Below are positions 34,399-45,512 of a DNA stretch of 64,000 nt, in pieces. The position numbers were made by a program, and so were the translations under genes. Source of the DNA: Monoplex corrugatus (lineage: Eukaryota > Mollusca > Gastropoda > Littorinimorpha > Ranellidae); the NCBI GenBank assembly GCA_030674185.1, contig CM060312.1:62269578-62333577 (forward strand), given 5' to 3'. Below the pieces are notes generated by a model, which was not told where the DNA came from, searched no databases, and worked only from the letters and a program-made list of their open reading frames with translations. Each line of letters starts with the position of its first letter. Positions within the stretch are counted from its first letter, which is position 1.

Positions 34399-35003
34399 CC
34401 ATAGAGATGCTGGGGCTCTTTCAGTATAAATGGTACCCCACCTTCTGCAAAATTTGTGCAAGAAATTTCCTCTTTTCTGTCACTTTCTTTGTTTCTGCCT
34501 CGTTCCTTTGCTTTCTGTCATTTCATCCTATCGTTTTGTGTGTTGCTGGTCCATTCATACGTACGTGTTCGATAAAGTCTTACGTACTTCCACTTAGGAT
34601 TGATAATTGGGTACAAGTATTAAGCACTATTTTTGCCCAAGGGAAATATGTGGAAGTAATTTTAGGTGACTTAGGCCCGTTTTTGTATATGTTTTAGTGC
34701 CCTTAGTTATGTTTAAATTTCTGTTTCTGGGGAATTCAGGTAATTTAGGCCCATTTTTGTACATGTTCTAGTGTCCTTAATTACGTCTGAACTTGCAATC
34801 AGGTATGTTTTTTACATCCCCTGTGTGATAAATTGGATGGAGTGATCAACGCCAGGGGCATCTCCTTAGATTATGTGTGCGAATGCATTCTTTTTTATAT
34901 GCTTAATTTTCTTTTCCTTTTTTCTGTTTGAAACAGTTATAGCCCTGATATGGCTTTATGCAGTTGGCTGGGCTTTTAACAAAATAGCACTAACAGTATT
35001 AAC
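34399..35003 (+). mobile_element. SINE-B, complete copy with 16-bp target duplication
   Basis: The direct repeat AGGTTATGGAAATCCC occurs at 34383-34398 and again at 35004-35019, bounding the copy exactly. The element starts CCATAGAGATGCTGGGGCTC, runs through CAGTATAAATGGTACCCCAC and ATGCATTCTTTTTTATATGC, and ends TTGGCTGGGCTTTTAACAAA plus an A-rich ACTAACAGTATTAAC tail. A 16-bp duplication and an A/AAC-rich 3' tail indicate LINE-machinery retrotransposition. Confidence 0.88.
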
Positions 35004-35474
35004 AGGTTATGGAAATCCCAAGATTTAATCCACGTCTTCACACATATTTAGGGCTAGTAATAAAGATGATCTAATTTTTATAGTACAAATGATCCTAGTC
35101 AAAACCATGCTCATTGCATTTAACAGTTACGGAACATTATTAAAATTTAAACAACAACAGGCTACAACAAAAATACAAAAAGAAAATGTTTATTTAGAAC
35201 CACTAGTCAGAAAGAGTAAAAGCAGAACAAATCTTCACACTCACATGCACATTACATGCGTGGGCACGTGCACGCCCCCCCCCCCCCCCCACCCACCCCA
35301 CACACTGAAATAAGTGATCTCAGCCTGTCAACTTGTCACCTTCTCTTTCACACACACTCATTCATACATTACATAAATGGGCACACACAAACACGCATGT
35401 ACATAAACATGCACGTGCACATGAGCATTCCCACATGTTATATTTTGATCTCCAAGTGTCGTGCTTGGGGCAAC

Positions 35475-35550
35475 AAGAGATAGAGACAGATGGAGGTCCA
35501 TGATCGCCAACGCCATGCGGCAGGGCACCTGATGATGATGATGATGAGTG
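35475..35550 (+). mobile_element. RTE-type LINE, extreme 3' end
   Basis: GGAGGTCCATGATCGCCAAC, then GCCATGCGGCAGGGCACC and (TGA)n. It is the terminal block shared with 27.8, 21.7 and 48.2 kb; only about 75 bp are retained. Confidence 0.7.
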
Positions 35551-36217
35551 TCGTGCATATTATGTGAATGAAAAACGAACACCAAAACTTCTACAAGTTT
35601 TGTTGGTTGATGTTCAGTAAGAGTTCTGCAAACAATGTTCAGTAAGTGTTCTGCGAACAATGTTCAGTAAGTGTTCTGCGAACAACAAACAAAACAGAAA
35701 CGTCGTTATTTATTAATGTGATTAAACCTTCATGTAAAAATACTCATTTAAAGGCAGTCAAAAAACAAACAAAACAACAAAAAAACACACAAGCAGAAAT
35801 TCAAAATCAATTCTGAAATTACTTTATTTTGTCCTCAAGGCATATGAATACAATTTATCATTATTTGCTACACACACCATAAAATATCAAAACTTTAAAT
35901 GGAAAATGCTACTCACGTACCGGCACAGTAAAAGTATAAAAAAAAACCCACTACAAACACACCAGCACAAAGTTGAAATATATACCCACAGAGCAAATGT
36001 TTAAAATTTAAGACAATAAAATAACACATCCAAATTTATAAACATTAATACTAAAACACACACACAATGTGTGTGCACATAAACACATAGACTGATGGAT
36101 AAACCTCTTAATATCCCATAAAAGAGCAAACACTGATCAGCGTGGAAAGACAAATGGGGAATTGCTTTCAGATTCGTAGGAATCTATGAAAGGACATGTT
36201 CGCAAACAAATGCCTCA
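35551..36217. other. Intergenic DNA
   Basis: A tandem pair of about 29 bp (GTTCTGCGAACAATGTTCAG, near 35620-35680) and AT-rich sequence. No gene. Confidence 0.5.
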
Positions 36218-36399
36218 ATCATTTCATTCCCGTATCCTATCCACCAATGCAAAAATTTAACTATTTGACTCCTTCATCCTATCCACTGACTTCTTGCAGG
36301 AAGTTGGTGCATATGGTAAGGGAGTCAAAGGGTTGAATTTTTGCTTTGCAAGCATGGTTGACAATGCAGGTTGCCTGGGTGCCAGAGTCAAAGGGTTAA
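36218..36399. mobile_element. Palindromic TTAA element (copy 9)
   Basis: The left end is eroded (CATTTCATTCCCGTATCC). Inner TTTAACTATTTGACTCC, stem TGACTTCTTGCAGGAAGTTG, right arm GTTGACAATGCAGGTTGCC and GAGTCAAAGGG-TTAA at 36396. Confidence 0.65.
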
Positions 36400-36501
36400 T
36401 CGTAAGGCTCAAATTGGGGGAGTTAAGTTACTGACGATTGAACATCCAGTACCATTTGAAAGAAATAAGAGGGAAGCAGGGAGAATTTTTTATAATATTA
36501 A

Positions 36502-36770
36502 TCAAAGAACATAACTCTTGAGAGTCATGTAGGAATTATCTCCCATATTGCAGAACTTCTCAAATCCAACACAGTTTGCGCTACCCATTCAGCTAGCATA
36601 GAAGCAGACACAAAGCACAAAAACCGTAAGCTCAGAATACTCTGAGCTTACGGTTTTTGTGCTTTGTGTCTGCTTCTGTGCTAGCTGAACGGGTAGCGCA
36701 AACTGTTGGATTTGAGTTCTGCAATATGGGAGATAATTCCTACGTGACTATCAAGAGTTATGTTCTTTGA
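36502..36770. repeat. Long hairpin: 130-135-bp inverted repeat with a 4-nt loop
   Basis: The left arm 36502-36636 and right arm 36641-36770 are reverse complements with only a few mismatches and two small indels (3 and 2 nt). They are separated by ATAC, with the apex GCTCAGA/TCTGAGC. A transcript across it would fold into one near-perfect duplex of about 130 bp. A direct repeat CCAGTACCATTTG occurs just outside on both sides (36446 and 36771). Confidence 0.9.
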
Positions 36771-36886
36771 CCAGTACCATTTGCCAAATTTCAACTTCAC
36801 TTTGCTACAGACAGCGTCAACATAATGGATGATTCCATATACACCACGCCACAAATGCCATGCAATGAGAGAGCTAAATGGACTGT

Positions 36887-37213
36887 TCAATCTGATGGAT
36901 AAGCAGGCATATGAATCTTCAACGCCTGGTGCGGGTATTCATGTGGGATAGAAGACCAGTTCTGGAAGCACATGTTTTTCCCCCAGACACTGCGTGGGAA
37001 GGAGGCTTGTGTCTCTAGGTTCTGCTTTCTACCAAGTTCCTCGTCTGTTGAATATATCAGCTGTTCTGTGCTTTTCACATGTGATTGCGTCCTATCGTCA
37101 GCATGCTTCGTTGTGGGTAAAGTCTTCTCAATGGTGGTGTTGATGGCAAAATTGGTGAAGTCGGTGTTCTGAGTATCTCGTATCACTTTCTGGTAGTGGT
37201 TTCCCTTGGTCAC
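36887..37213 (-). CDS. Unassigned open frame, possible gene fragment
   Basis: A 108-residue frame with non-repetitive composition: NHYQKVIRDTQNTDFTNFAI, STDEELGRKQNLETQASFPR, NMCFQNWSSIPHEYPH, ending MPAYPSD and a stop. The same strand stays mostly open upstream (37411-37226, ending TAFKTCLYREC before a stop) and downstream (36890-36681, running into the hairpin's right arm). I do not recognise a family. It could be the end of a degraded gene or chance; no splice sites or start are evident. Confidence 0.25.
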   Translation of the reverse strand: MTKGNHYQKVIRDTQNTDFTNFAINTTIEKTLPTTKHADDRTQSHVKSTEQLIYSTDEELGRKQNLETQASFPRSVWGKNMCFQNWSSIPHEYPHQALKIHMPAYPSD

Positions 37214-37419
37214 GTTGTCTTTACTTCAGCACTCCCTGTACAGACACGTCTTGAATGCAGTTATCTTCCAATACCGTATGGACAGTATGTTCAGTCTGAT
37301 GAATCTGGCATTTGATGAATAGATAGGCCTACTCGATGCTTGGCAAATCACACTTCTCCAGCACCTGAAGGATGGACACTCGAAAGAACCCAAAATGATA
37401 AATAGGTACACTATGGATC

Positions 37420-38089
37420 GATCCTATGCGCAGTTATATCTTGAGATTCTATCGTACAAAAAACAAAACATTGTCCAACCACATACGATGCAAGTTGATG
37501 GCAGAGATGAAGGATGAAGCTCTGCAAACAAGCAAGCAACTAAAACATAAACTGAGAGATCAGTTCAATAATCAATGAATGAATCAGTTCAATAACGTAA
37601 TCCCGGTACATAAAGATTCTTTCATTTCATAAACCCATAACATAATTATACAAACAATGAAAATGGCAAGGAAGCAAGACAGCATACTGGTCGGATCTTT
37701 CCACAGAGACAATGGACGGGCATGAACCAAAGGAGGATGCAGTTTTCTCTTTTAGCCAAAACTGTCACAGACGTTTGCTCTTCGAGCCCCCAAAACAGCA
37801 ACAACTCCCCCCTCCCCCCCCCCCCCCCCCCCGCCACACACACAAAATAACAAACCAACCGAACAATCAATCAATCAGGATACCATTTAAAAAACCAAAT
37901 CTCAAAAAGAATGAAAATCACCTCTCTACACAAATTCAGGATAACTCTTCAAATAAGATCATAGATGTTGCTCCTGTATGGTTTTCCTTCCATTTTTCTG
38001 TGCCATTTCAGTGGTGTCTGTCCAGCACCTGGGTTCAGTCTGTCCCATTCCCTTTTAAGTCACTCTGCTGCTAGTTATTTCAAACGTGT
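37420..38089. other. Intergenic DNA with a C-run
   Basis: A run of about 20 C at 37808-37832 and AACC/AATC simple sequence. 38025-38101 is one unit of a 75-bp sequence repeated after the SINE-B copy (38650-38740). Confidence 0.5.
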
Positions 38090-38101
38090 AAGCTGAGCAG
38101 T

Positions 38102-38649
38102 ACCCTCGTGGGGATGCCGTGGGCTGTTTCAGTATAAATGGTGTCCCCACTTTCTGGAAATTCTGTGCTAGAAATTTCCTGTTTCCTGTCACTCTCTTTG
38201 TTTCTTTCTTCCTCCTTTGCTTTCTGTCATTTCTTCCTATCATTTTCTGCTTTGCTGGTTCGTTCACCTGTATGTGTTCGATAAAGTCTTACGTACTTTT
38301 TCTTAGGATTGATAATTGGGTACATGTGTTAAGTGCATTTTTGGCTCTAGGGAGGTGAGATATGTGGAAGCAATTTTAGGTAATTTAGGCCCGTTTTTAT
38401 ACATGTTTTGGTGTGTTTAGGTATGCGCAAATTTGTATTCAGGTTTGTTTTTTAAATCCCCTGTGCGATAAATTGGACGGAATAGTCAACGCCAGGGACA
38501 TGTCCTTAGATTATGCGCACGGGTTCATTGATATGTGTACTTCATTTTTTGGGTATTTTTTCCCCTGTTGTTTTGTATGTTTTGAGGCGGTTATAGCCCT
38601 GATATGGCTCTACGCAGTCGGCTGGGCTTTAAACAACGATAACAATAAC
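38102..38649 (+). mobile_element. SINE-B, complete copy with 12-bp target duplication
   Basis: AAGCTGAGCAGT at 38090-38101 is repeated exactly at 38650-38661. Between them lie 548 bp: ACCCTCGTGGGGATGCCGTG, GGCTGTTTCAGTATAAATGG, TGTCCCCACTTTCTGGAAAT, TCTTAGGATTGATAATTGGG, GGTATGCGCAAATTTGTATT, GGAATAGTCAACGCCAGGG, TATAGCCCTGATATGGCTCT and ACGCAGTCGGCTGGGCTTTA, with an AACAATAAC tail. It serves here as the reference copy of the family. Confidence 0.9.
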
Positions 38650-39306
38650 AAGCTGAGCAGTTTCAGGGCTCAATCTGTCACATTCCCTTAAAAGTCACTC
38701 TGCTGCTGAATTGTTCCAAACCGTGGTAAGCTGAGCAGTTTCAGGGTTCAAATGCGATACAAAGACATCACCTACTAAATAAAAGATGTTAGTTTCCTCA
38801 TTAACCTGAAGCCGTAGAGGGGTGAGGTGACAGATACCTCAACTTTGCTCACAGCTCTCAATGAGAGCGTTGCCCATCTCTCTCTCTCTCTCTGGCGACT
38901 TCACATTCCCCAGACCTGAACAGGTTCAGATATCCGTTCACAGCTGGGGTAGACTACTACAACCCAGACGCACACTTTTATTTATTTATTTATTTTTGTA
39001 TCTGAGCCAGATTCAAACCTTCGTAGTTACGATGAAAGAAAAGAGTTTTACCTTTTTTTGCCGACCATGACCACCGGTTTTACCTACCTCTGACGATAAT
39101 ATCAACCACGGAGCCACAACAATGAACAGCCACCACCTTTCAACCCTCAGTCCAGTTGTTAAAAAAACAAAAACAAAAACAAAAAAAACAACCCCCCCCC
39201 CCCCCCCCCCAACAAACTACATCCACATCCTTCCGAACACGCACGTGTACGCCACATGAACTATCGGACACCAAAGACTATAAAACTATACAAAAAGAGA
39301 AGAAGA

Positions 39307-39342
<36 letters not shown>

Positions 39343-39699
39343 AACCCTACAGATTGTGAGGCATATTAAGTTTACATACGTGCTGCTACCGCTCTTGAAG
39401 ATGAAAGTGATGGGACATACAGTGGTATCATGTAGGTCTGACGTTTCCCCACGTGACTACCGCACCCACTGAAAGATTATTTGACTCGAGAGGTTTCATC
39501 AATATAAAAACGGAACAAGAATTTGACCATGGTCAGAGAAAAGCAGAGAAGTCTACGTGGTTGACTGCAGTGCCAGTGGACATCATGGACAGTCAACGAA
39601 ATCAGTGTGCAGCTTTATTAGTAGGCCCTAGTGTTCAGACAGCATACAATGATAACCTGTCATACGATAATAATGACAGGAAGAAGAAGAAATATAAAC

Positions 39700-40115
39700 A
39701 ACATTAACAACAAAAATAATAATAATGATAATAAGAATAATAATAATAACAATAAGAATAACAACAATAACCTGCCGTATAATAATAATAATAATGATAA
39801 CAACAACAATAATAAAATTAACAACAACAAATAAAATAACAATGATAATAATAATTGTAATAATAACAATACTGATGATGATGGCAAAACCAATAACAAC
39901 AATAATAACAATAGTACATGTGTAGTAATAATAATGGTAAAAGTAATAATAATATAATAATAATGACAATGGTATAATAATAATAAGATAAGATTAATTA
40001 CAATAATAATAATAATGATGATATGATAACAATAATGACGACGACGACAACAACAACAATAATGATAATAACATAACAATAATAAATATATAATAATAAT
40101 AATGCAGATGTAACA
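39700..40115. repeat. (AAT/AAC)n trinucleotide tract
   Basis: About 415 bp of degenerate AAT, AAC and ATG triplets, almost free of T-runs or G on the + strand. Confidence 0.9.
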
Positions 40116-40567
40116 CACGTTCACTATTTTTACCCATTCACATCATGCACACTCTCAATGACATCCGTACACAACACACTACAAGAACGCACTAAAACAG
40201 TATATGGGACAGGGTCAGTATAACAAAGTTAAATTTAAACAGACTGATTCACGGAAATCACAGGCTTTAAACTGAGTCTTAAAAGAGTAAGGTTAGGCCA
40301 ATTTCTCAGATCAAAGGGAAGATTATTCCATAGAAATGGTCTAGAATGAGCAAAAGACGAGAAAGCAGAAGTCTGGCGTCTGCATGGAGGTTTTGGAACA
40401 GTCAAGTATAGGAAGAAAAGAGATCATTACAAAATATAGTAGGCCTGCTTGCTACGAAGTCGCCAATGACAATATCAGGATATACCGGTATTTATATGTT
40501 AAAACCCCACCTCTTTTTTTTTTCTTTTTTTTCACAAGAATGAATTCTGCAACTGTCTCTTTCCATC

Positions 40568-40593
40568 AGCGGTGTGTGTTGTGTGTGTGTGTG

Positions 40594-40658
<65 letters not shown>

Positions 40659-40660
40659 GT
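40568..40660. repeat. (GT)n microsatellite
   Basis: GT array with two TTG interruptions. Confidence 0.93.
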
Positions 40661-41105
40661 TGGTGTGGTGTGTGGTGTTGGTGCGTGGGTGTTTTCACAT
40701 GTTCTAAGGTAATTTGCGTCGATCGTAGGCGTACGTATGGTGCGTGGGTGCTCTTGACTTGAATTGTCAAGATTTAGCGCCATATGAATACTGTGATTAT
40801 TGTTATTATCATTGTTGTATTATTAGTTATTAGTAGTAGTAGTAGTAGTACATGTAGTAGTAGTATTGTATGTTCCCATGGGATGTATCAAACAAAGCAA
40901 CAATAACAAAGCCCTTCAGTTTTTACGTCTGGAAATCGATCAACAAATAATACGCGACAATCAATAAAAACACATACGATGAAATAAGTAAAAGCTCGAA
41001 CAGAATGGATCTGGGTGTCAATGAATCTGAATTTCAAGTCTCAGGAGTCACACTGGGGTGTTCAGAACGATAAACACATCAGCAGCTTTTCTCATTCCTA
41101 GCAAA

Positions 41106-41980
41106 TCACAGATACCTTTCTCCATAGATCTTCTGGTAAAGCCACAGTCTGAGACGGTACACACCGTAGTGAGCAAGGTGCACCAGCGGAATTCCTAGAA
41201 CGGCCAGACCGATCACCACCGCTATGGTAGCACCAGGATGATTCCAGTCCAACACGTGTTCATACAGACATTTCTCTCGTGGTCCTGAGACCAGTAGATG
41301 ACGCTGAAGATGACGTAGAGCAGGCCGTACAAGACAGGGTACAGCACGTGCAACAGCCGTACCGGCCTGGCACAAACGAAGATGTCAATCACAATCATCA
41401 CAGAATTGAGTGCATGCACGTTTAAGTCAATCAACGTGATGCCTTCGCCGGCAGAGTAAAGGGCGCCAAAGTAGACGACGGTGACAATGATAGCGAAGGA
41501 CTGGACGACGTTGCTTAAGAACCAATAGATCTGAACGTGCCATGGTAAGGAAACCATATGTTCTGACTGTGCCGTGGAATCCATAGCTTCCCGGGCCTTG
41601 GCTTCCGATGAGGGTTGAGCATGCACTTTGGAAGTGTTAGATTTGACGTCATTGTCGCGGGTCTTGTTCCCATAATATCCAGCATTATCAATTCCCACTT
41701 TGGCCGGATTCTCGAGATCAAACCCTTCTTTGGACTCCCTCCGTGTTTGAAGGCTGAAATTTTTAAAGTAAGCGGGCCAGATGAAGAAGCATACAGTCAG
41801 GACAGCACCCGCAATGAAGAAGAGCATCTGCATGAGGTAGGTCCAGTTGGTGAGGTAAGCCATCATGTTGTGTCCAGAGTTGGGGACACCCAGAGTGATT
41901 ACCACGTGGATGAAGGCGAAGATGGAGTAGGCACACATCACCAGACGGTACACCACAATCACCGGCCTGGGCCATCGCCA
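41106..41980 (-). CDS. rost: Rolling-stone-like membrane protein, exon 2
   Basis: From the acceptor TGTGTTTCAG (AG at 41982-41981) the frame reads WRWPRPVIVVYRLVMCAYSI, YLTNWTYLMQMLFFIAGAVL, a cytosolic linker, then LPWHVQIYWFLSNVVQSFAI, HALNSVMIVIDIFVCARPVR and YGLLYVIFSVIYW. These are the conserved blocks of the rolling stone (Rost) family of multi-pass membrane proteins, known in Drosophila for a role in myoblast fusion. Six or so hydrophobic segments are visible. Near 41270-41283 the frame must shift by one base: after SQDHE it continues KCLYEHVLDWNHPGA, GLAVLGIPLVHLAHYGVYRL and ends YGERYL with TGA at 41106. One missing base would restore about 319 residues in total, normal for the family. 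Confidence 0.88.
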
Positions 41981-42176
41981 CTGAAACACATTGGGGTTTG
42001 TTACTGACTGGGATCGCACTCATCTGTTTCAGCCTGATGTTTATAACTATACAAGTCTGAATAGAATTAACACACCCACAGTTCGAAATGAGATTTTACC
42101 TTCCAAAGATGAAGAAAATAATCCATAAACGATTTCTGAGATATGTGACCCAATATGTTCGTTTGTGTGAGTGAGG

Positions 42177-42303
<127 letters not shown>

Positions 42304-42706
42304 TGCGTGCGCGTATGTGCATGCATGACCAAAAACGGATCACTTATCCGCCCCCGCCTCCCCCTCCCTAAAAAAACAAAAAACAAAACAAAACAAAAAA
42401 ACAAAAAACAAAAAAAGGAATTTCAGACGAATTTATCAGTCGTCAGTTACAAAAACGTTCCAGTCGGTATGAAATATGACCGATGCTCAGGATAACAATG
42501 ATCGGTAAAACGGGCGATGGGTTGGGGTGGGGGATGAGGGTGGGAAGAAGACACTAAGAAGTAGACAGCATCTACAGAAATTAAACACCTGGGTACAATT
42601 GCACAGCCGATCTTTGATTGTAAGTTTCCTTTGGGACTAAGCAAATTTAGAAAAGACGAGCTTTGCGACTGCACACTCAGAAGGTAAGCAAACCTATGCT
42701 GACCGA

Positions 42707-42830
42707 TTTTAATAATAATATAATTACAATATTTATATAGCGCAAAATCTCGATAAAAATCAAATCTAAGCGCTGAACATACACTTACGCACGCGCGCAC
42801 ACACACGCCACACACAACATTTTTACCGAT
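42707..42830 (-). mobile_element. L2-type LINE, 3' tail only
   Basis: AATAATAATATAATTACAAT and ATTTATATAGCGCAAAATCT, then AAATCTAAGCGCTGAACATA and a CACGCGCGCACACAC tract. The same block occurs at 46908-47000, where it is attached to an RT C-terminus. On the - strand it is GT-rich DNA, an AGCGCTTAGATTT block and a (TTA)n tail, the same architecture as the + strand L2 at 10683-10881. Confidence 0.72.
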
Positions 42831-42851
42831 AATAAGCACATATTGGGTGCT

Positions 42852-43091
42852 TTAACTCTTTGACTCCCGCACCCTGTCCACCAGCTTCCTGCATTGTCAA
42901 GCATGATAGCAAGGCAAAAACTTAACCCTTTGACTCCCTCGCCCTATCCACCAGCTTCCTGCAAAAACTTAACCTTTGACTTCCTCGCCCTATCCACCAG
43001 CTTCCTTGCAGGATGCTGGTAGATAGGGCGAGGGAGTCAAAGGGTTAAGTTTTTGTAGTTGGTGGACAAAGAGCGGGAGTCAAAGGGTTAA
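42852..43091. mobile_element. Palindromic TTAA element (copy 10), opposite orientation
   Basis: TTAA-CTCTTTGACTCCCGCACC at 42852, arm GCATTGTCAAGCATGATAGC, then a duplicated inner arm (CCCTATCCACCAGCTTCCT appears twice), the stem and right end GAGTCAAAGGG-TTAA at 43088. The internal partial duplication makes this copy about 240 bp. Confidence 0.75.
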
Positions 43092-43319
43092 TTAAGACCC
43101 GCTGTACAATCGTGCCCAGTGGCGCATAGTAAGTCCTGATGGTTTTTTTGGTTATTGTTTTTTGTTTTTTTTTCTGGTTTCGGTCACTATTTACTGTTAT
43201 ATGCCAGGTCCTTTTGAAAGCGTACAGATAACAGATGGAACTTCAGACACCGCACACATGATAAGGCTCTTGAGAAGATTCTGATCAAACCAGAATCGTC
43301 CATAAACAAATTAAATGTC

Positions 43320-43760
43320 AGTCTTTTTCTCTTTCCTTTTTTGTGTGTGTGTGTCTCTGTCTGTCTTTTCCTTTCTTCTGTGTCTCTGTCTGTCTTTTCC
43401 CCTTTCTTCCTGTGTCTCTGTCTGTCTTTTCCCCTTTCTTTCTGTGTCTCTGTCTGTCTTTTCCCCTTTCTTCTGTGTCTCCTGTCTGTCTTTTCCCCTT
43501 TCTTTCTGTGTCTCTGCCTGTCTTTTCCCCTTTCTTCTGTGTCTCTGTCTGTCTTTTCCCCTTTCTTTCTGTGTCTCTGTCTGTCTTTTCTCCTTTCTTC
43601 TGTGTCTCTGTCTGTCTTTTCCCCTTTCTTTCTGTGTCTCTGTCTGTCTTTTCCCCTTTCTTTCTGTGTCTCTGTCTGTCTTTTCCCCCTTCTTCTGTGT
43701 CTCTGTCTGTCTTTTCCCCTTTTCTCTGTGTCTCTGTCTGTCTTTTCCACTTTCTTTCTT
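43320..43760. repeat. Minisatellite, 27-31-bp pyrimidine-rich unit
   Basis: About 14-15 units built on TGTGTCTCTGTCTGTCTTTT plus CCCCTTTCTT(TC), alternating between shorter and longer forms. Because unit length is often a multiple of three or varies evenly, several frames on both strands stay open for up to 190-270 codons (KGKRQTETQKE-type or VCLFPF-type periodic peptides). These are not proteins. A further TTC/TTG-rich tract extends to about 43900. Confidence 0.93.
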
Positions 43761-44289
43761 TCCTTTTATTGTTCGTCTTCTTGTTTTTTGTTCTTCTTCT
43801 TGTTTTTGTTCTCCTTCTTGTTCTTGTTCTTCTTCTTTGTGTTCTTGTTCTTGTTCTTCTTCCTCTTCCTCCTCTCTTCTTCTTTTTCTTCTTCTTAAAA
43901 AACAATTTTTTTGGTATACATATTCAGCAATCCCAATGCGCTCTTGTATCATTGTAGTTTATATCTCTAAATTCATGATTCTGATTGATTCTGACATGAC
44001 TGATCTTGATTCACAGTTCATTCAGATCTATCTTCAAAAATTCACAAAATCTTTGCTGGCACAATTCATCTCCAAGACAAATGAAAATCAAAACACAATA
44101 CGGGTAGCAGCCATATGATAGCAAAAACACATGCCTCGTTTTCGTGTTTTTGCTTTTTTATTTGTTTGCTTTGGTAATAATGTAATAAAGAACAACAACT
44201 AATATTATTACTTAACAATGACGATATAATGACAATGATAATGCAATGAAAACAACAATGGAAGCAACTACAATAAGAAAAAAAAAAGA

Positions 44290-44291
44290 TA

Positions 44292-44326
<35 letters not shown>

Positions 44327-44510
44327 CAGCAAAATAAATAATAGTGACGCTAACAACAACAACAACAACAATAAAATAAACAACAACGATAATAACAATA
44401 ATGATAATAATAGAAACAGTAATAGTAATAATATAGATAACGATAACATGTAATGATAACAAATAATAAATAGTAATAATGATAATAAGATAATAATAAT
44501 AATATAATAA
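44290..44510. repeat. (AAT/AAC)n tract
   Basis: Degenerate triplet repeats in the rolling-stone intron. Confidence 0.88.
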
Positions 44511-45019
44511 TGTTTAAAAAGAGAGAACAATATCATCAACCAAGTGAAACGTGATTCAAAATACCCAGACCTCCAACACGTATTAGAAAAGTACAACTTT
44601 TGAAACAATTCTGATATGAACCAAAACACACAGGGGTAAAGAGCACACCTTACTCCACAAATACTTCTATGACCCCAACAGCTAGAACGAAATACGTGTG
44701 ATAGGATTATGTCAAAGCAATTTTAAATTTCGTAGTAAACAACGTCAATAATGTACATTTATAGTTCGCCTAGCAGTGCTCTAGGCGCTTATAATTCTAC
44801 ACTATAAAAAGAAATAAGATATACACGTAACATACATTCATGCTATTTCTATCCGTTAACATCATGCACATAATCTCAATAACATCCCTATACAAGACAC
44901 TACATATGGTCTGGATCAGAAAAAAGAACAAAATAGAACCAGTACAGCACAGCAGTCCATTTTCAAAGAAACAATCTACCCCTATATCCTATTCTCTTAC
45001 ATACGTACGCAATACAAAT

Positions 45020-45450
45020 AAATGAAAGAATAAATAAATAAGTATACGCAGAAAGAAAGAAAGAAAGAAATAGATAAATAAATAGATAAAGAAATAAACG
45101 AACGAATGAATGAATAAATGGATTAATGAATAAATAAATAGGCAAACAGACAGACAAACAAATGAATGAATAAATAAATCGATTAATTAATTAATAAATG
45201 AACGAACGACTAAATAAATAAACAATAAACAAACAACCGAAATAAACAAAAACAAACAAATAAATAGATAAATAAATAAGATAAATAAACAAACAAATAA
45301 ATAAACGAATGAATAATGGCACGAATAAATGAACAAATATTCAATATATAACGAGAAATAAGTAAACAAATAATGACATGGATAAATGAACAAATATTCA
45401 ATATAAATCGAGAAATAAGTAAACAAATAATGGCATGGATAAATGAATAA
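45020..45450. repeat. (AAAT/AAAC/AATG)n tetranucleotide tract
   Basis: About 430 bp of degenerate tetranucleotide repeats. Two 60-bp units (ATGAACAAATATTCAATATA and surrounding) are tandemly repeated at 45325-45455. The tract ends about 60 bp from the splice donor of exon 1. Confidence 0.88.
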
Positions 45451-45512
45451 ACATTCTCTGACCTGAATGCAAAGACACCAGAAAATGCACTGATTATTCA
45501 GCTTCCTCTTAC

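Larger units (their letters stand above)
38662..41105. other. Intergenic DNA rich in simple repeats
   Basis: Contains AAAC/C-run/AAC tracts (39160-39350), a long AAT/AAC tract (39700-40115) and a GT array (40568-40660). Long isoleucine/leucine or asparagine frames through the AAT tract are artefacts. The 3' UTR of the rolling-stone gene should lie just left of 41105, but I see no clear AATAAA on the - strand. Confidence 0.6.

Noticed and set aside
34251..34697. Recurrent hydrophobic frame (ARNFLFSVT, RIDNWVHVL) seen at 18.0, 23.1, 34.3, 38.1, 55.0, 60.0, 62.0 and 63.1 kb
   Set aside because: It looks like a conserved small membrane protein family, but each copy is the same SINE-B retroposon, the opposite strand is equally open, and the frames differ in start and end. 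The similarity is repeat identity.
38025..38740. 75-bp sequence on both sides of the SINE-B copy taken as a long target duplication
   Set aside because: The unit is itself tandemly repeated, so only AAGCTGAGCAGT at the exact borders counts as the target duplication.
39628..40124. Leu/Ile- and Asn-rich frames
   Set aside because: They are products of the AAT/AAC triplet tract.
43187..44118. Frames of up to 267 codons on both strands encoding periodic peptides
   Set aside because: They are translations of a 27-31-bp minisatellite. Several frames on both strands are open at once, which is expected from repeat periodicity and not from coding constraint.
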